Positions 26,508 through 36,500 of a stretch of 64,000 bases of DNA are shown here, piece by piece (the stretch's first letter is position 1; the number at the start of each line of letters is the position of its first letter). The stretch is taken from the NCBI GenBank assembly GCA_016719605.1, contig JADJYW010000008.1, positions 310,001-374,000 of the forward strand, written 5' to 3'. The translations under genes were made by a program, and so were the position numbers. Below the pieces are notes generated by a model that saw only the letters and a program-made list of their open reading frames with translations, was not told the origin of the DNA and made no database searches. This DNA comes from Lewinellaceae bacterium. GTDB lineage: Bacteria > Bacteroidota > Bacteroidia > Chitinophagales > Saprospiraceae.

Positions 26508-27003
26508 GTCTGACCGTATTTTCGATCCTGGGACTGGCGTCCGTGATTTTTGCCCTGCTCATGGTTTTGACCAAAAACCCGGTGCGCAGCGTGATTTTCC
26601 TGATACTGACCTTCTTTTCCATAGCCGGGCAGTACGTGCTGCTGAATGCACAGTTTCTCGCCGTGGTGCACATCATCGTGTACGCCGGAGCGGTCATGGT
26701 GCTGTTCCTGTTCGTGCTCATGCTGCTCAACCTGAATGCCGAGGCCGAACCCCGGCAAACCGACCGCTGGAAATTCGGCGCGGCCATAGCGGCAGGTATG
26801 CTCCTGGTAACTTTGTGGGTGCGTTGCGCGGCGGTATCCAGATTACCGTACCGGCAGAAACCAACCCACGTGTTGGCTTAGTGCAAAATCTCGGAAAAGT
26901 ATTGTTCACCGATTTTGTAGTGCCCTTCGAAGTAGCCGGCATTTTGTTTTTGGCGGCTATGGTGGGAGCGGTGCTGCTGGCGAAAAGAGACGTGAAAATT
27001 TGA
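26504..27003 (+). CDS. nuoJ: NADH-quinone oxidoreductase subunit J (frameshifted)
   Basis: Membrane subunit. ATG at 26504 overlaps nuoI. MSLTVFSILGLASVIFALLM, NPVRSVIFLILTFFSIAGQY, VHIIVYAGAVMVLFLFVLML (pi-bulge helix VYAGAVMVLF). A shift near 26815 leads to ALRGGIQITVPAETNPRVGL, TDFVVPFEVAGILFLAAMVG and LLAKRDVKI. About 166 residues, normal. Confidence 0.92.
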
Positions 27004-27016
27004 CAAATGACTTACG

Positions 27017-27883
27017 ATGAGCAAAGTAACATTTAAATACAAGTTTGACGATCTTTTCAATCCAATGCTTGACGCGCTCCATAGACTTGGAGGGTCCGGT
27101 TCCGTTAGCGAAATTGAAGACCAAGTTGCCGCGATTCTTAACCTGACGGAAGACGAGGTAAACTATATGCACAAAGGCAATATCACAGTCTTGGCCTATA
27201 AACTTGCGTGGACAAGAAATTATCTGAAGGGGTATGGACTGATTGAGAACTCTAGTCGTGGGGTATGGTCATTAACAGAAAAAGGTCTGAAAACGAAAAA
27301 AGTAGATAAAACCGAGGTTAAACGGTTTGTCCGGCAGAAAGGTAGAAATGCCTCCGAGGCTTTAGGAGAAAATGGAATTCCGCTTTCTGCTCAAGAAATT
27401 GAAGATGAGGTACACGAAACAACTTGGCAAGATGTACTACTGGATGTCATAAAGCGGATTGATCCCATAGCATTCGAACGGCTTTGCCAAAGATTGCTCC
27501 GAGAGTTGGGATTCCAAAATGTAGAAGTTACGCAACGTACGAATGACGGGGGAATAGACGGGCTTGGCCTTCTAAAAATTGGAAGCGTAATTTCATTCCG
27601 GTGCGCGTTCCAATCCAAACGATATAAAGAAACGGTTTCAACGGACAAAATCCGAGATTTTCGGGGGGCTATTGCCGGTAGAGCGGATCGAGGGGTGATA
27701 ATCACAACCGGCACGTTTACAAGAGAGGCCAGAAAAGAAGCCATTCGAGATGGAGCCATACCCTATATTGACCTGATTGATGGATATGAACTTGCCCAAA
27801 AACTAAAAGAATTGCAGTTGGGAGTTTCGATTGAACTGGTTGAAAAAGTTAACATCAAAGAAGATTGGTTTAAAGCAATTTAA
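27017..27883 (+). CDS. Mrr-type restriction endonuclease, between nuoJ and nuoK
   Basis: 288 residues, intact, ATG at 27017. An N-terminal winged helix (Mrr_N; LDALHRLGGSGSVSEIEDQV, WTRNYLKGYGLIENSSRGVW) is followed by an Mrr_cat PD-(D/E)XK domain: FERLCQRLLRELGFQNVEVT, TNDGGIDGLGLLKIG (catalytic Asp ~182) and AFQSKRYKETVS (Q-x-K ~196), VIITTGTFTREARKEAI. Type IV restriction enzymes of this kind cut modified DNA. Only 13 bases after nuoJ and one before nuoK, so it is transcribed with complex I. More AT-rich than the nuo genes. Confidence 0.9.
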   Translation: MSKVTFKYKFDDLFNPMLDALHRLGGSGSVSEIEDQVAAILNLTEDEVNYMHKGNITVLAYKLAWTRNYLKGYGLIENSSRGVWSLTEKGLKTKKVDKTEVKRFVRQKGRNASEALGENGIPLSAQEIEDEVHETTWQDVLLDVIKRIDPIAFERLCQRLLRELGFQNVEVTQRTNDGGIDGLGLLKIGSVISFRCAFQSKRYKETVSTDKIRDFRGAIAGRADRGVIITTGTFTREARKEAIRDGAIPYIDLIDGYELAQKLKELQLGVSIELVEKVNIKEDWFKAI

Positions 27884-27884
27884 A

Positions 27885-28205
27885 ATGCTCGACGTCATAC
27901 GCACAGTCCCCATCGAATACTATGTTTGGCTCAGTTCCGTGCTGTTTTGCATCGGGGTGTTCGGCGTGCTCATCCGCCGCAACGCCATCGTGGTGCTCAT
28001 GTGCGTGGAACTCATGCTGAACGCCGTGAACCTGCTGCTGGCAGCCTTTTCTACCTACCTGTCCGACGCGCAAGGGCAGATCATGGTGTTTTTCATCATG
28101 GTCGTGGCTGCGGCGGAAGCCGCCGTTGGGCTGGGCATTCTGGTCATGATTTTCCGGAATACGAAGTCCACGGATATTTATTTACTGGATAAACTCAGGA
28201 ACTAG
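27885..28205 (+). CDS. nuoK: NADH-quinone oxidoreductase subunit K
   Basis: 106 residues, three helices: YYVWLSSVLFCIGVFGVLIR, AIVVLMCVELMLNAVNLLLA (membrane Glu in VELMLN) and IMVFFIMVVAAAEAAVGLGI (second Glu, AEAAVG). The ATG at 27885 is preferred over an in-frame upstream start inside mrr. Intact, normal length. Confidence 0.95.
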   Translation: MLDVIRTVPIEYYVWLSSVLFCIGVFGVLIRRNAIVVLMCVELMLNAVNLLLAAFSTYLSDAQGQIMVFFIMVVAAAEAAVGLGILVMIFRNTKSTDIYLLDKLRN

Positions 28206-28244
28206 CCCCGTGTTCCTTCGTTTGCTAACTTGAAATTTGATCTT

Positions 28245-28451
28245 ATGACAGTTGAACGAGTAAATAATGAAATTTTGATTCGGCTCCCGGCCTCCTTTGA
28301 AATGAAAAAGGTACAGGCGATCATTGAGTATTTCAGAATGCTGGAAATAGCTCGAAAAAACCTCGGTTCTGAAGAGGAGGTAGCCGAACTTGCCCGAGAG
28401 GTTGACAAAAAATGGTGGGCAGCAAATAAACAACGTTTTCTGAAGCAATGA
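28245..28451 (+). CDS. antitoxin of a PIN-domain pair
   Basis: 68 residues from the ATG at 28245 (a TTG at 28230 is rejected): MTVERVNNEILIRLPASFEM, KKVQAIIEYFRMLEIARKNL, then VAELAREVDKKWWAANKQRF. No named family recognised. Its position and its ATGA overlap with the PIN toxin ATG (28448) identify it as the antitoxin. Confidence 0.7.
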   Translation: MTVERVNNEILIRLPASFEMKKVQAIIEYFRMLEIARKNLGSEEEVAELAREVDKKWWAANKQRFLKQ

Positions 28452-28888
28452 ACATAATCGTTGACAGCAACATACTCTTTAGCGCAGCGATTACCCCTTC
28501 AGGCAGAGTGGCCGAGCTGATGCATAACCCTTCGTTCAGGCTTGAGCGGTTATGTTGCTATTACGCAATCATTGAACTTTTTAAACATCAGGCAAAAATC
28601 ATTAGTCTCGCAAAAAACAACCCCGAAGACACAATTGAACTTCTTTATGGAATTATTCAGCAGCTCACCTTTGTCAACGAAGCGCTTATTTCTGATTCGG
28701 CTTGGGTTTCTGCGCATGAACTCACGAAGGATGTTGACAATCGGGATATTGCCCATGTTGCCCTGACAATCCATACGCAAGACGGCTACCTTTGGACCGG
28801 CGACAAAAAACTCATTGCACACCTGCGGAAACTGAATTTTGAATTTGTCATCACGACGGATGAACTTTACCAACTTGTGAATCAATAA
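28448..28888 (+). CDS. PIN-domain toxin (VapC-like)
   Basis: 146 residues: MNIIVDSNILFSAAI (first Asp ~6), ELFKHQAKIISLAKN, LTKDVDNRDIAHVALTIHTQ (acidic pair ~95-100) and LWTGDKKLIAHLRKLNFEFV (last Asp). The order of acidic residues fits a PIN ribonuclease. Forms a TA module with the preceding gene between nuoK and nuoL; it ends two bases before nuoL. Confidence 0.85.
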   Translation: MNIIVDSNILFSAAITPSGRVAELMHNPSFRLERLCCYYAIIELFKHQAKIISLAKNNPEDTIELLYGIIQQLTFVNEALISDSAWVSAHELTKDVDNRDIAHVALTIHTQDGYLWTGDKKLIAHLRKLNFEFVITTDELYQLVNQ

Positions 28889-28889
28889 A

Positions 28890-30797
28890 ATGCAAGCACT
28901 CATACCACTCATTCCCTTCCTGCCCCTCCTCGGCTTCGCCATCAACGGCCTGTATGGCCGGCAGATGTCCAAAACCGCTGTGGGCCTTATCGGTTCGGGC
29001 ACACTGCTGGCGTCGTTCCTGCTGAGCGTCGCTTGTTTCAATACGGTGTCCGCCTCCGGACCGATACAAACCGTGCTGTACAATTTCATCACGGTGGACA
29101 GTATGCATGTGGATTTTTCCTTCCTCGTGGATCAACTCTCCGTTTGGATGATGCTGATTGTAACCGGCGTGGGCTTTCTGATCCACGTCTATTCTATCGG
29201 CTATATGCACGACGACGCGGGGTTCTGGAAGTTTTTCGCCTATCTCAACCTGTTCATTTTTTCGATGCTGCTGCTCGTTATGGGCGACAACCTCGTCATG
29301 CTGTTTTTCGGCTGGGAAGGCGTGGGCCTGTGCTCGTACCTGCTTATCGGGTTTTGGTACGACAACCGCGAGTACGGCAAGGCTGCCCGCAAGGCGTTCA
29401 TTATGAACCGCATCGGCGACCTTGGGCTGCTACTCGGCATTTTCCTGATTTTTAAAACCTTCGGCTCGCTCACATACACCGACATTTTTGCCCGCATCGA
29501 AACGGTCAATCCCGACCCGGTAGTGGTGACGGCTATATGCTTGCTGCTGTTCGTGGGCGCCATGGGCAAGAGCGCCCAAATTCCGTTGTACACCTGGCTG
29601 CCCGACGCCATGGCCGGCCCAACGCCCGTGTCGGCGCTGATCCACGCGGCCACCATGGTGACGGCGGGCATCTATCTTGTCGCGCGTTGCCATCCGCTGT
29701 ACAACCTTTCGCCGGATGCGCTGAACGTGGTAGCGCTGGTCGGCTTGGCCACTTCCATCTTCGCTGCGCTGATTGGCCTGCGGCAAAACGACATCAAAAA
29801 AGTACTGGCTTATTCCACGGTATCCCAATTGGGGCTGATGTTCGTGGCGCTCGGCATGGGCGCTTATGTGACCGCCATGTTTCACGTCACCACGCACGCA
29901 TTTTTTAAAGCCCTGCTGTTCCTCGGCGCCGGCTCGGTTATTCACGCGATGGGCGGCGAACAGGACATTCGCAACATGGGCGGTTTGCGCAAGGCGCTGC
30001 CGATCACGTTCTGGATTTTCCTCATCGGCACATTTGCCATCAGCGGATTTCCGTTGTTGGCGGGCTTTTTTTCCAAGGATGAAATTTTTGCCAACACTTT
30101 CGCCGCCAGCGGAAAATGGTGGTGGGGTTTTGCCGGATTGGGAGGTTTGATCACGGCCGTGTACATGTGCCGGCTCTTGTTCGTGACCTTTTTTGGCGAA
30201 TTTCGCGGCACTGCGGAGCAACGCCACCACTTGCACGAAAGTCCGGCAGTGATGACCATTCCGTTGATCGTACTGGCCGTGCTTTCGGCACTGGGCGGAT
30301 TCCTGAACACCCCGCATTTCCTGCATCTCGGCGCCTCGCAATGGATGGCGCATTTTCTGGAACCGGTGGTTCAAAATACCAACCTGCACCACGGCGGCGA
30401 ACCGCACCACCTGGCGGCCAGCACGGAGTGGATACTGATGTCGGTCACGACCTCGCTGGCGTTACTCGTGATAGCGGCGGCGTACTGGGTGTATGTCGTG
30501 CGCCGCAGTCTGCCGGCAACCGATGTTGCTCAAACCGGCTTGACAAAGGTGCTGGCAAACAAATTTTATGTGGACGAAATTTATCAGTTCCTGTTCGTCC
30601 GCCCCGTTGAAAAACTTTCCCAAATCTTGCACTACTATGCCGACATCTGGGCTATTGATGGTCTGGTGAACGGCGTGGGTGCGGGTGTGCAGCGCCTCGG
30701 CGCAGAGTTTCGGAAGCTGCAAAACGGCAACGTGGAGTACTACCTGCTGGGCATGGTGGCGGGGGCGGTGTTGTTGTTTTTGACGTTGTTTGTGTGA
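28890..30797 (+). CDS. nuoL: NADH-quinone oxidoreductase subunit L
   Basis: 635 residues, intact. Proton-pumping antiporter-like subunit: FGWEGVGLCSYLLIGFWYDN (Glu of helix 5), MGKSAQIPLYTWLPDAMAGP, TPVSALIHAATMVTAGIYLV, DIKKVLAYSTVSQLGLMFVA and a C-terminal lateral helix region to LLFLTLFV. Normal length. It is one of the few long nuo genes here without a shift. Confidence 0.96.
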   Translation: MQALIPLIPFLPLLGFAINGLYGRQMSKTAVGLIGSGTLLASFLLSVACFNTVSASGPIQTVLYNFITVDSMHVDFSFLVDQLSVWMMLIVTGVGFLIHVYSIGYMHDDAGFWKFFAYLNLFIFSMLLLVMGDNLVMLFFGWEGVGLCSYLLIGFWYDNREYGKAARKAFIMNRIGDLGLLLGIFLIFKTFGSLTYTDIFARIETVNPDPVVVTAICLLLFVGAMGKSAQIPLYTWLPDAMAGPTPVSALIHAATMVTAGIYLVARCHPLYNLSPDALNVVALVGLATSIFAALIGLRQNDIKKVLAYSTVSQLGLMFVALGMGAYVTAMFHVTTHAFFKALLFLGAGSVIHAMGGEQDIRNMGGLRKALPITFWIFLIGTFAISGFPLLAGFFSKDEIFANTFAASGKWWWGFAGLGGLITAVYMCRLLFVTFFGEFRGTAEQRHHLHESPAVMTIPLIVLAVLSALGGFLNTPHFLHLGASQWMAHFLEPVVQNTNLHHGGEPHHLAASTEWILMSVTTSLALLVIAAAYWVYVVRRSLPATDVAQTGLTKVLANKFYVDEIYQFLFVRPVEKLSQILHYYADIWAIDGLVNGVGAGVQRLGAEFRKLQNGNVEYYLLGMVAGAVLLFLTLFV

Positions 30798-30826
30798 AAA
30801 CAATTTGATTTGAAGCATTGAAAAAC

Positions 30827-31213
30827 ATGATGACACTTGCAAAATGTACCGTAATATTCTTCGGCGTATTTTTAATCGCCGTTGGCTTCATTATGCTTTT
30901 TGCTCCGAAGAAGGCCGGCGAGATATTACGAAAAGCAGGCAGCACCAATTTGATCAATTACTCCGAAATAACGATACGAATGATCCCTGCAACAGCCTTG
31001 GTTTTGTATGCCCCCCTTTCCAAATATCCTGATTTTTTCAACACGCTGGGATGGTTTATGATCATCACTTCATTAGTCCTTTACTTTGTCCCGAGGCAAA
31101 TCCACCACGGGTATTCACTACGCTGCGCCGATATAATTAAACCCTTGTATTTTCAATTGATTTCCCCATTTTCCATGTTGTTTGGCGCTACACTTATTTA
31201 CTGTGTGATTTAA
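30827..31213 (+). CDS. small membrane protein between nuoL and nuoM
   Basis: 128 residues from the ATG at 30827. About four hydrophobic helices: CTVIFFGVFLIAVGFIMLFA, IRMIPATALVLYAPL, TLGWFMIITSLVLYFVPR and SPFSMLFGATLIYCVI. No family recognised and no charged helix residues of the complex I type, so probably not a subunit. More AT-rich than its neighbours. Ends seven bases before nuoM. Confidence 0.6.
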   Translation: MMTLAKCTVIFFGVFLIAVGFIMLFAPKKAGEILRKAGSTNLINYSEITIRMIPATALVLYAPLSKYPDFFNTLGWFMIITSLVLYFVPRQIHHGYSLRCADIIKPLYFQLISPFSMLFGATLIYCVI

Positions 31214-31220
31214 TTAAAAT

Positions 31221-32683
31221 ATGTCGCTCCTCCTCCTTCTCATACCCTTTCTCGCTGCCCTTGCGCTGCTCTTCACGCGCGCACTTCCGGCGCGCAGCGT
31301 CGCCCTGGCAGCATCGTTGGCCAACTTAGCCGTTACCAGTGTGCTGCTTGCGGGCTTCAACGGCGACGGATCGTTCAGCCATGAAATCAATGTGCCCTGG
31401 GTGCCCGCTGCCGGCATCGCATTGCATATCGGGCTGGACGGCATCAGTATGCTGCTGGTGTTGCTCACCAACCTGCTGGCGCCGCTCATTATTTTGAGCA
31501 GTTTTGGCCGCGATTACGGTCTCGAAGGCCGCTACTACGGCCTGGTATTGCTCATGCTCGGCGCGCTCAATGGCGTATTCATGGCCATGGACGGGCTGCT
31601 GTTCTACGTTTTTTATGAACTGGCACTCATCCCGATCTACTTCATCTGCGCGATATGGGGCGGTAAAAACAGCATCCGCGTGACGCTGAAATTTTTCATT
31701 TACACCTTCGTCGGCTCGCTGTTTATGCTGGTAGCCTTGCTGGCTGTTTATTTGAAAACACCGGCAATCGTGGAAACCGGAGCGGCGCATTCTTTTGCCT
31801 GGGAACACCTCGTGGCGGTGGAACTGGATGCCAACACCGCCTGGTGGGTCATGCTCGGCTTTTTCCTCGCTTTTGCGGTGAAATGCCCCTGTTCCCGTTC
31901 CACACCTGGCAACCCGACACCTGTGTCAGCGCGCCCACCGGAGGCACGATGCTGCTGTCGGGTATCATGTTGAAAATGGGGGTTTACGGTGTGGTGCGCT
32001 GGATGGTGCCGCTGGCTCCTGAAGCGCTGCACACCTGGGCGCCGGTGTTTCTCGGACTGGCGGTAATTGGTATCGTGTATGCCAGTATCATTGCGGTGAA
32101 ACAGAGCGACCTGAAACGCCTGATCGCCTATTCGTCCATTGCGCACGTGGGCCTCATCGCTGCGGGTGTGTTGGCTTGGAATAAAAGCGGCGTACAGGGA
32201 GGAATGATCCAAATGCTCAGCCACGGGATCAATGTGGTGGGCCTGTTTTTTGTTGCCGACCTGCTGGAGCGGCGCCTCGGTTCGCGGGCGTTGTTCGACA
32301 TGGGCGGTATTGCCCGTTCGGCCCCTCGGTTGGCCACGCTGTTTATGATCGTGACACTTGGCGCCATTGCCGTGCCGCTCACGAATGGTTTTGTCGGGGA
32401 GTTTTTGTTGCTCAACGGTGTGTGGAATTACAACAACTGGTTGGGCGCGGCCTCGGGACTTACGATCATCCTGGGCGCGGTGTACATGCTGCGGGCGTAC
32501 GGTATGGCCATGTTCGGTGAGGCAAACCGACAGACTGCCGAATTTGAAGACGTGAACTCCCGCGAGTTTTTAGTGCTGGGTGTCGTGGCCGGCTTGGTAC
32601 TGTTGATTGGTTTTTTTCCGCAATGGGTACTGCATTTGACAGATGGCAGCGTGAACCGGATTTTGGGCGCGGTGCAGTTTTAG
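31221..32683 (+). CDS. nuoM: NADH-quinone oxidoreductase subunit M (one frameshift)
   Basis: Antiporter-like subunit. LHIGLDGISMLLVLLTNLLA, LLFYVFYELALIPIYFICAI (helix-5 Glu), then a one-base shift near 31880, MPLFPFHTWQPDTCVSAPTG, GIMLKMGVYGVVRWM, DLKRLIAYSSIAHVGLIAAG and MLSHGINVVGLFFVADLLER. Relatives have THT(W)LPDAHxEAPT; the loop here is FHTWQPDTCVSAPT. About 487 residues, normal. nuoN is displaced 8.8 kb downstream. Confidence 0.94.
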
Positions 32684-32914
32684 AAACTGTTTGCCTCTTC
32701 CCTATTGGGGGATTGGGCACATTATTTGCTGCCAGATGGCAGACTTTGGCATCAGTACACGACCATTCCTGAAAAACGAGTTTTGTATGACGCCAAAACC
32801 TACGTTTTGCCTTTCCAGAGGTTTTCAAGTGCTTTCGATATCCGGCTGATAATTTTTTGACAAGTAGAAACAGTGTTTCCCTGTCCCGATACAGTCCTGA
32901 AACCGCAAAACAGT
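32684..32914. other. intergenic gap between nuoM and the AraC-type gene
   Basis: 231 bases. No clear gene or RNA. AT content rises here; it is the left edge of the AT-rich island. Confidence 0.5.
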
Positions 32915-33475
32915 ATGAAATTATTCATAAAATACATGGTCAGCCTGCGATGCAAAATGATTGTAGCGGCAGAGTTGAAGCGGATGGAGCTGCGTCATGC
33001 GGTACTTGACTTGGGTATGGTAGAGTTGTTGGATCCCATAACAGACAACCAGCGCGAAGAACTCCGAGCACATTTACTTTTGTCGGGGTTGGTATTGATG
33101 GATAATAAAAAAAGTATCCTGATTGACAAGATAAAAAATGTAATCATCGAAATGATTCACTATTCGGATGAATTGCCTCGGGTGAATTTTTCCGAACACA
33201 TCAGTAAAGCATTGGGTTATGACTACACCTACTTAGCTAACTTGTTTTCAGAAGTTAAAGGCGTTACGATCCAGCAATTCATAATCATACACAAAATTGA
33301 GCGCGTGAAGGAGCTGTTGCTTTATGATGAACTTAACCTTACAGAGATTTCCTACAAAATGCAATACAGCAGCGTGGCGCATCTGTCCAGTCAGTTTAAA
33401 AAAATTACCGGACTTACCCCTTCATTCTACAAGAAACTGAAGCATAAACGCAAGCATAATCTGGAAGATATTTAA
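32915..33475 (+). CDS. AraC-type transcriptional regulator
   Basis: 186 residues; ATG at 32915 (MKLFIKYMVSLRCKMIVAAE) preferred over an upstream start at 32873. The C-terminal double helix-turn-helix is clear: HISKALGYDYTYLANLFSEV, GVTIQQFIIIHKIERVKELL, LNLTEISYKMQYSSVAHLSS and QFKKITGLTPSFYKKLK. The N-terminal part (~90 residues) is a short domain found in Bacteroidota AraC proteins whose ligand I cannot name. It is the only regulator in the island and a candidate to control the stress genes downstream. Confidence 0.85.
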   Translation: MKLFIKYMVSLRCKMIVAAELKRMELRHAVLDLGMVELLDPITDNQREELRAHLLLSGLVLMDNKKSILIDKIKNVIIEMIHYSDELPRVNFSEHISKALGYDYTYLANLFSEVKGVTIQQFIIIHKIERVKELLLYDELNLTEISYKMQYSSVAHLSSQFKKITGLTPSFYKKLKHKRKHNLEDI

Positions 33476-33527
33476 ACAGAACAGGCCAGTCGTTTTTTAT
33501 GGAACGACAGGCCTGTTCTGTTTTTTT
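33476..33527. terminator. bidirectional terminator
   Basis: ACAGAACAGGCC-A-GTCGTT...AACGAC-AGGCCTGTTCTGT, a very long stem, with T7 on the plus side. It lies between the convergent AraC and ice-binding genes. Confidence 0.85.
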
Positions 33528-33546
33528 CAATGCTTGAAAAACAGGT

Positions 33547-36500
33547 TTAGTGCATCAGCACCAGCGATTTCACATACTGCTTCCCACCACTTTGCAGCAC
33601 TACCTGATACACGCCGTCTTTGAGACTGGCATGCTGCCGCAGGTTGATTTCTAAAAAGCCTTCCTGAACCGGTTTTAGTTGTTGATCCCAAACCAGAGCG
33701 CCAATCTCGTTGAAGATTACTATTTGCACGGCTTCGCCGTTGAACAGAGAGAGGTCAATTTGAACCTTGTCGCTGGTCGGGTTGGGACGCAACAGGAATT
33801 CACGCGGCGGTTCATTTGCCACTGCATTTTCCCGCTCTTCTGATGCAGGGGGCATTAGGGGGAGTACATCGCAAAGGTAAATGACCTGCGTATGGATGCT
33901 GGTTTGGCCGCACAAGTCCGATGCAATCCAGGTACGGGTGAGCGTAAAGCCGGTGCTGCAATCGCCCGGGGACTGGACTTCGCCCTGATACGCCACGGTA
34001 GCGGGTCCGCAGTTGTCTATTGCCAGCGCTATCGGGAATGGCACGCAGTAGCATTCGCATTCAGCAGTGATATCTGCCGGCGGATTGACGAATACCGGTG
34101 GTTGGGAATCCTGTACAGTAATTACCTGAATGGCTATTGTTGAATTTCCACACAAATCCTGTGCACGCCAGGTGCGGGTCAGGGTAAAGTTGTACAAACA
34201 ACTGCCGTTCGTGCGCACCTGACCCAGATAGGTGACCTGCACATAGCCGCCGCAGTTGTCGGTGGCGGTTGAATTACTGAGCGGCGGGACGGATTGGTTA
34301 CACTCGAGGGTTACACTTGGCGGCACGTTCGTGAATGTAGGCGCCTGTTTATCCTGCACCTGTATGATCTGTGCAGCAACGGTTGAGTTGCCACAATTAT
34401 CAACAGCCGACCAGCTGCGCATGATCTGGTAGTTGCCCGGGCAAGTCGTGTTCATGATCCATTGGCCCAGGAGGGTGACGGTTACGGAGGCATCGCAATT
34501 ATCGGTCGCTGTGGGCAAAACCAATACAGGTATCGGATCGGTACATTGGATGGTAACATTACCGGGCACCGAGGTAAATACCGGTTTTTGGGTGTCACGC
34601 ACGGTTATACGCTGCGAAGCGGTTCTGGTGTTGCCGCAGTCGTCTATTGCTGTCCACCTGCGGGTGAGCGTATAGGTATCGGGGCAGGCGCCGTTGACGC
34701 GCGTTTCCAGCAGAGTGAATGTCACGGATGGATCGCAGTTGTCAGTTGCAATGGGAGCGACGGATAGTGGCGGCACGGCATCGCATTGCACGGTCACATT
34801 GGGCGGTATGCTGGTAAATATCGGCTTGGTGACATCATACGTCCGCGTCACGATAGTGGTTTCCACATCAGGAGCGCCGCATACGCCAACAACTGTAAAG
34901 GTGTACACGCGCGACTGGGAGCAGCCATTTGTTGTTATCGGACCTGCTACCGCAACGACGTTGCCACCGCCACCGCAGTTGTCGGTCCATATTGTCGTGA
35001 GTGCAGTGGGCCAGGCGGGATTGGTGCAGCCAGGCAGCGTGTAGTCCGGAATATCTACAATCATCGGTTGTGTGTCCGAAGTCCAGGTAAATGTGATGAC
35101 GCAGGTTGCTGCGCTGTTACAAATATCGGTAGCAGTCACCGTCCAGATTTGCGATTTAACGCAGCCGCCTGTGATGATGCCGCCGACGGCGGAAATAACC
35201 GGATCGCCACAATCATCCGTAGCCGGGCCGGCAGCGAGGATGGCGCTTGCGGCAGTAGGCAGCAGGGCGGGATCGCAGCCCAGATTGATGGGGCCGGTGG
35301 GGCAATTGATGAAAGCTGGTGGGGCTGCATCCGAATTGCTCCAGGTAAATGTTACCAGACATGTGGCGGTATTGTTGCAAATATCGGTAGCCGTTACCGT
35401 CCAGATTTGCGATTGTACGCAGCCACCCGTGATGACCCCGCCGCTGGCGGAAACGACCGGCGTACCGCAGTTATCTGTAGCCGGGCCGGCAGCGGTGATG
35501 GCGTTTGCGACAGTGGGCGGATTAGGCGTGCAGCCCAGAATGGTGGGGCCGGTGGGGCAGTTGGTGAATACGGGGTCTTGCGTATCCAAGCTCCAGGTGA
35601 ACGAGACTAAGCAGGTTGCTGTATTGTTGCAAACATCGGTAGCAGTCACGGTCCAGGTTTGCGATTGTACGCATTCGCCCGTGATGATGCCGCCGACGGC
35701 AGAAATGGCCGGTGCTCCACAATCATCCGTTGCGGCTCCGGCAGCGGCGATGGCGCTTGCGGTGGTTGGCAGTACGGGATTGCAGCCCAAGTTGATTGGG
35801 CCGGCGGGGCAATTGGTGAATGTCGGATTTTGAGCATCCGAGTTCCAGGTGAACGTGACCAAGCAGCTTGCCATGTTGTTGCAGGCATCAGTGGCAGTCA
35901 CTGTCCAGGTTTGCGATTGCACGCAGCCGCCGCCTGTGATGAGGCCGCCGATGGCAGAAAGTACCGGTACTCCGCAGTTATCGGTGGCCGGGCCGGCAGC
36001 GGCGATGGCTTGTGCAGTATTGGGAGGCGGGTTGCAGCCCAGTGCGATGGGTGCAACGGGGCAGTTGGTAAAAATTGGCAGTATTTGGTCGTCCACCAGA
36101 ATGGTTTGTTCACAAGTAGCCGTTTCGCCGCAAGCGTCCGTTACGAGGTAGGTGCGTGTTAGTGTGTATTGGTTTGGGCAAATTTCGTTTGTAGATACGT
36201 CGCTCAGGAATGTAACAGTGTAATTGCCGGGGCAGGTCGCGGTCACGCTAACGGAAGTAATATCCGGAGCTGGCACCAGATTATCGCACGAAACAAGCAC
36301 TTCGCCGGCACAAATAATTATTGGGGGTTGACAGAGGGACATGGTGACAAAATTGTCGCTCGTGGAAATTGCGCCTGCAGTTGAAAGCGCTCTTCCGTTG
36401 AGTGTACTACCTGTGTGCAGGTTAATTGCTCCATTGGCAATTATAGTACCGACAAAAAGAGAACCGCCGCCCAGTGTAAATGCTCCGTCTATTTGCCAGT

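Noticed and set aside
29430..30410. 326-codon minus-strand open frame opposite nuoL
   Set aside because: Shadow of a GC-rich conserved gene; His/Gln/Arg-rich without recognisable motifs.
34786..35833. Long plus-strand open frames (250-274 codons) opposite the ice-binding gene
   Set aside because: They are antisense shadows of the repeat-rich, Thr/Cys-biased coding strand, with no domain and no promoter.
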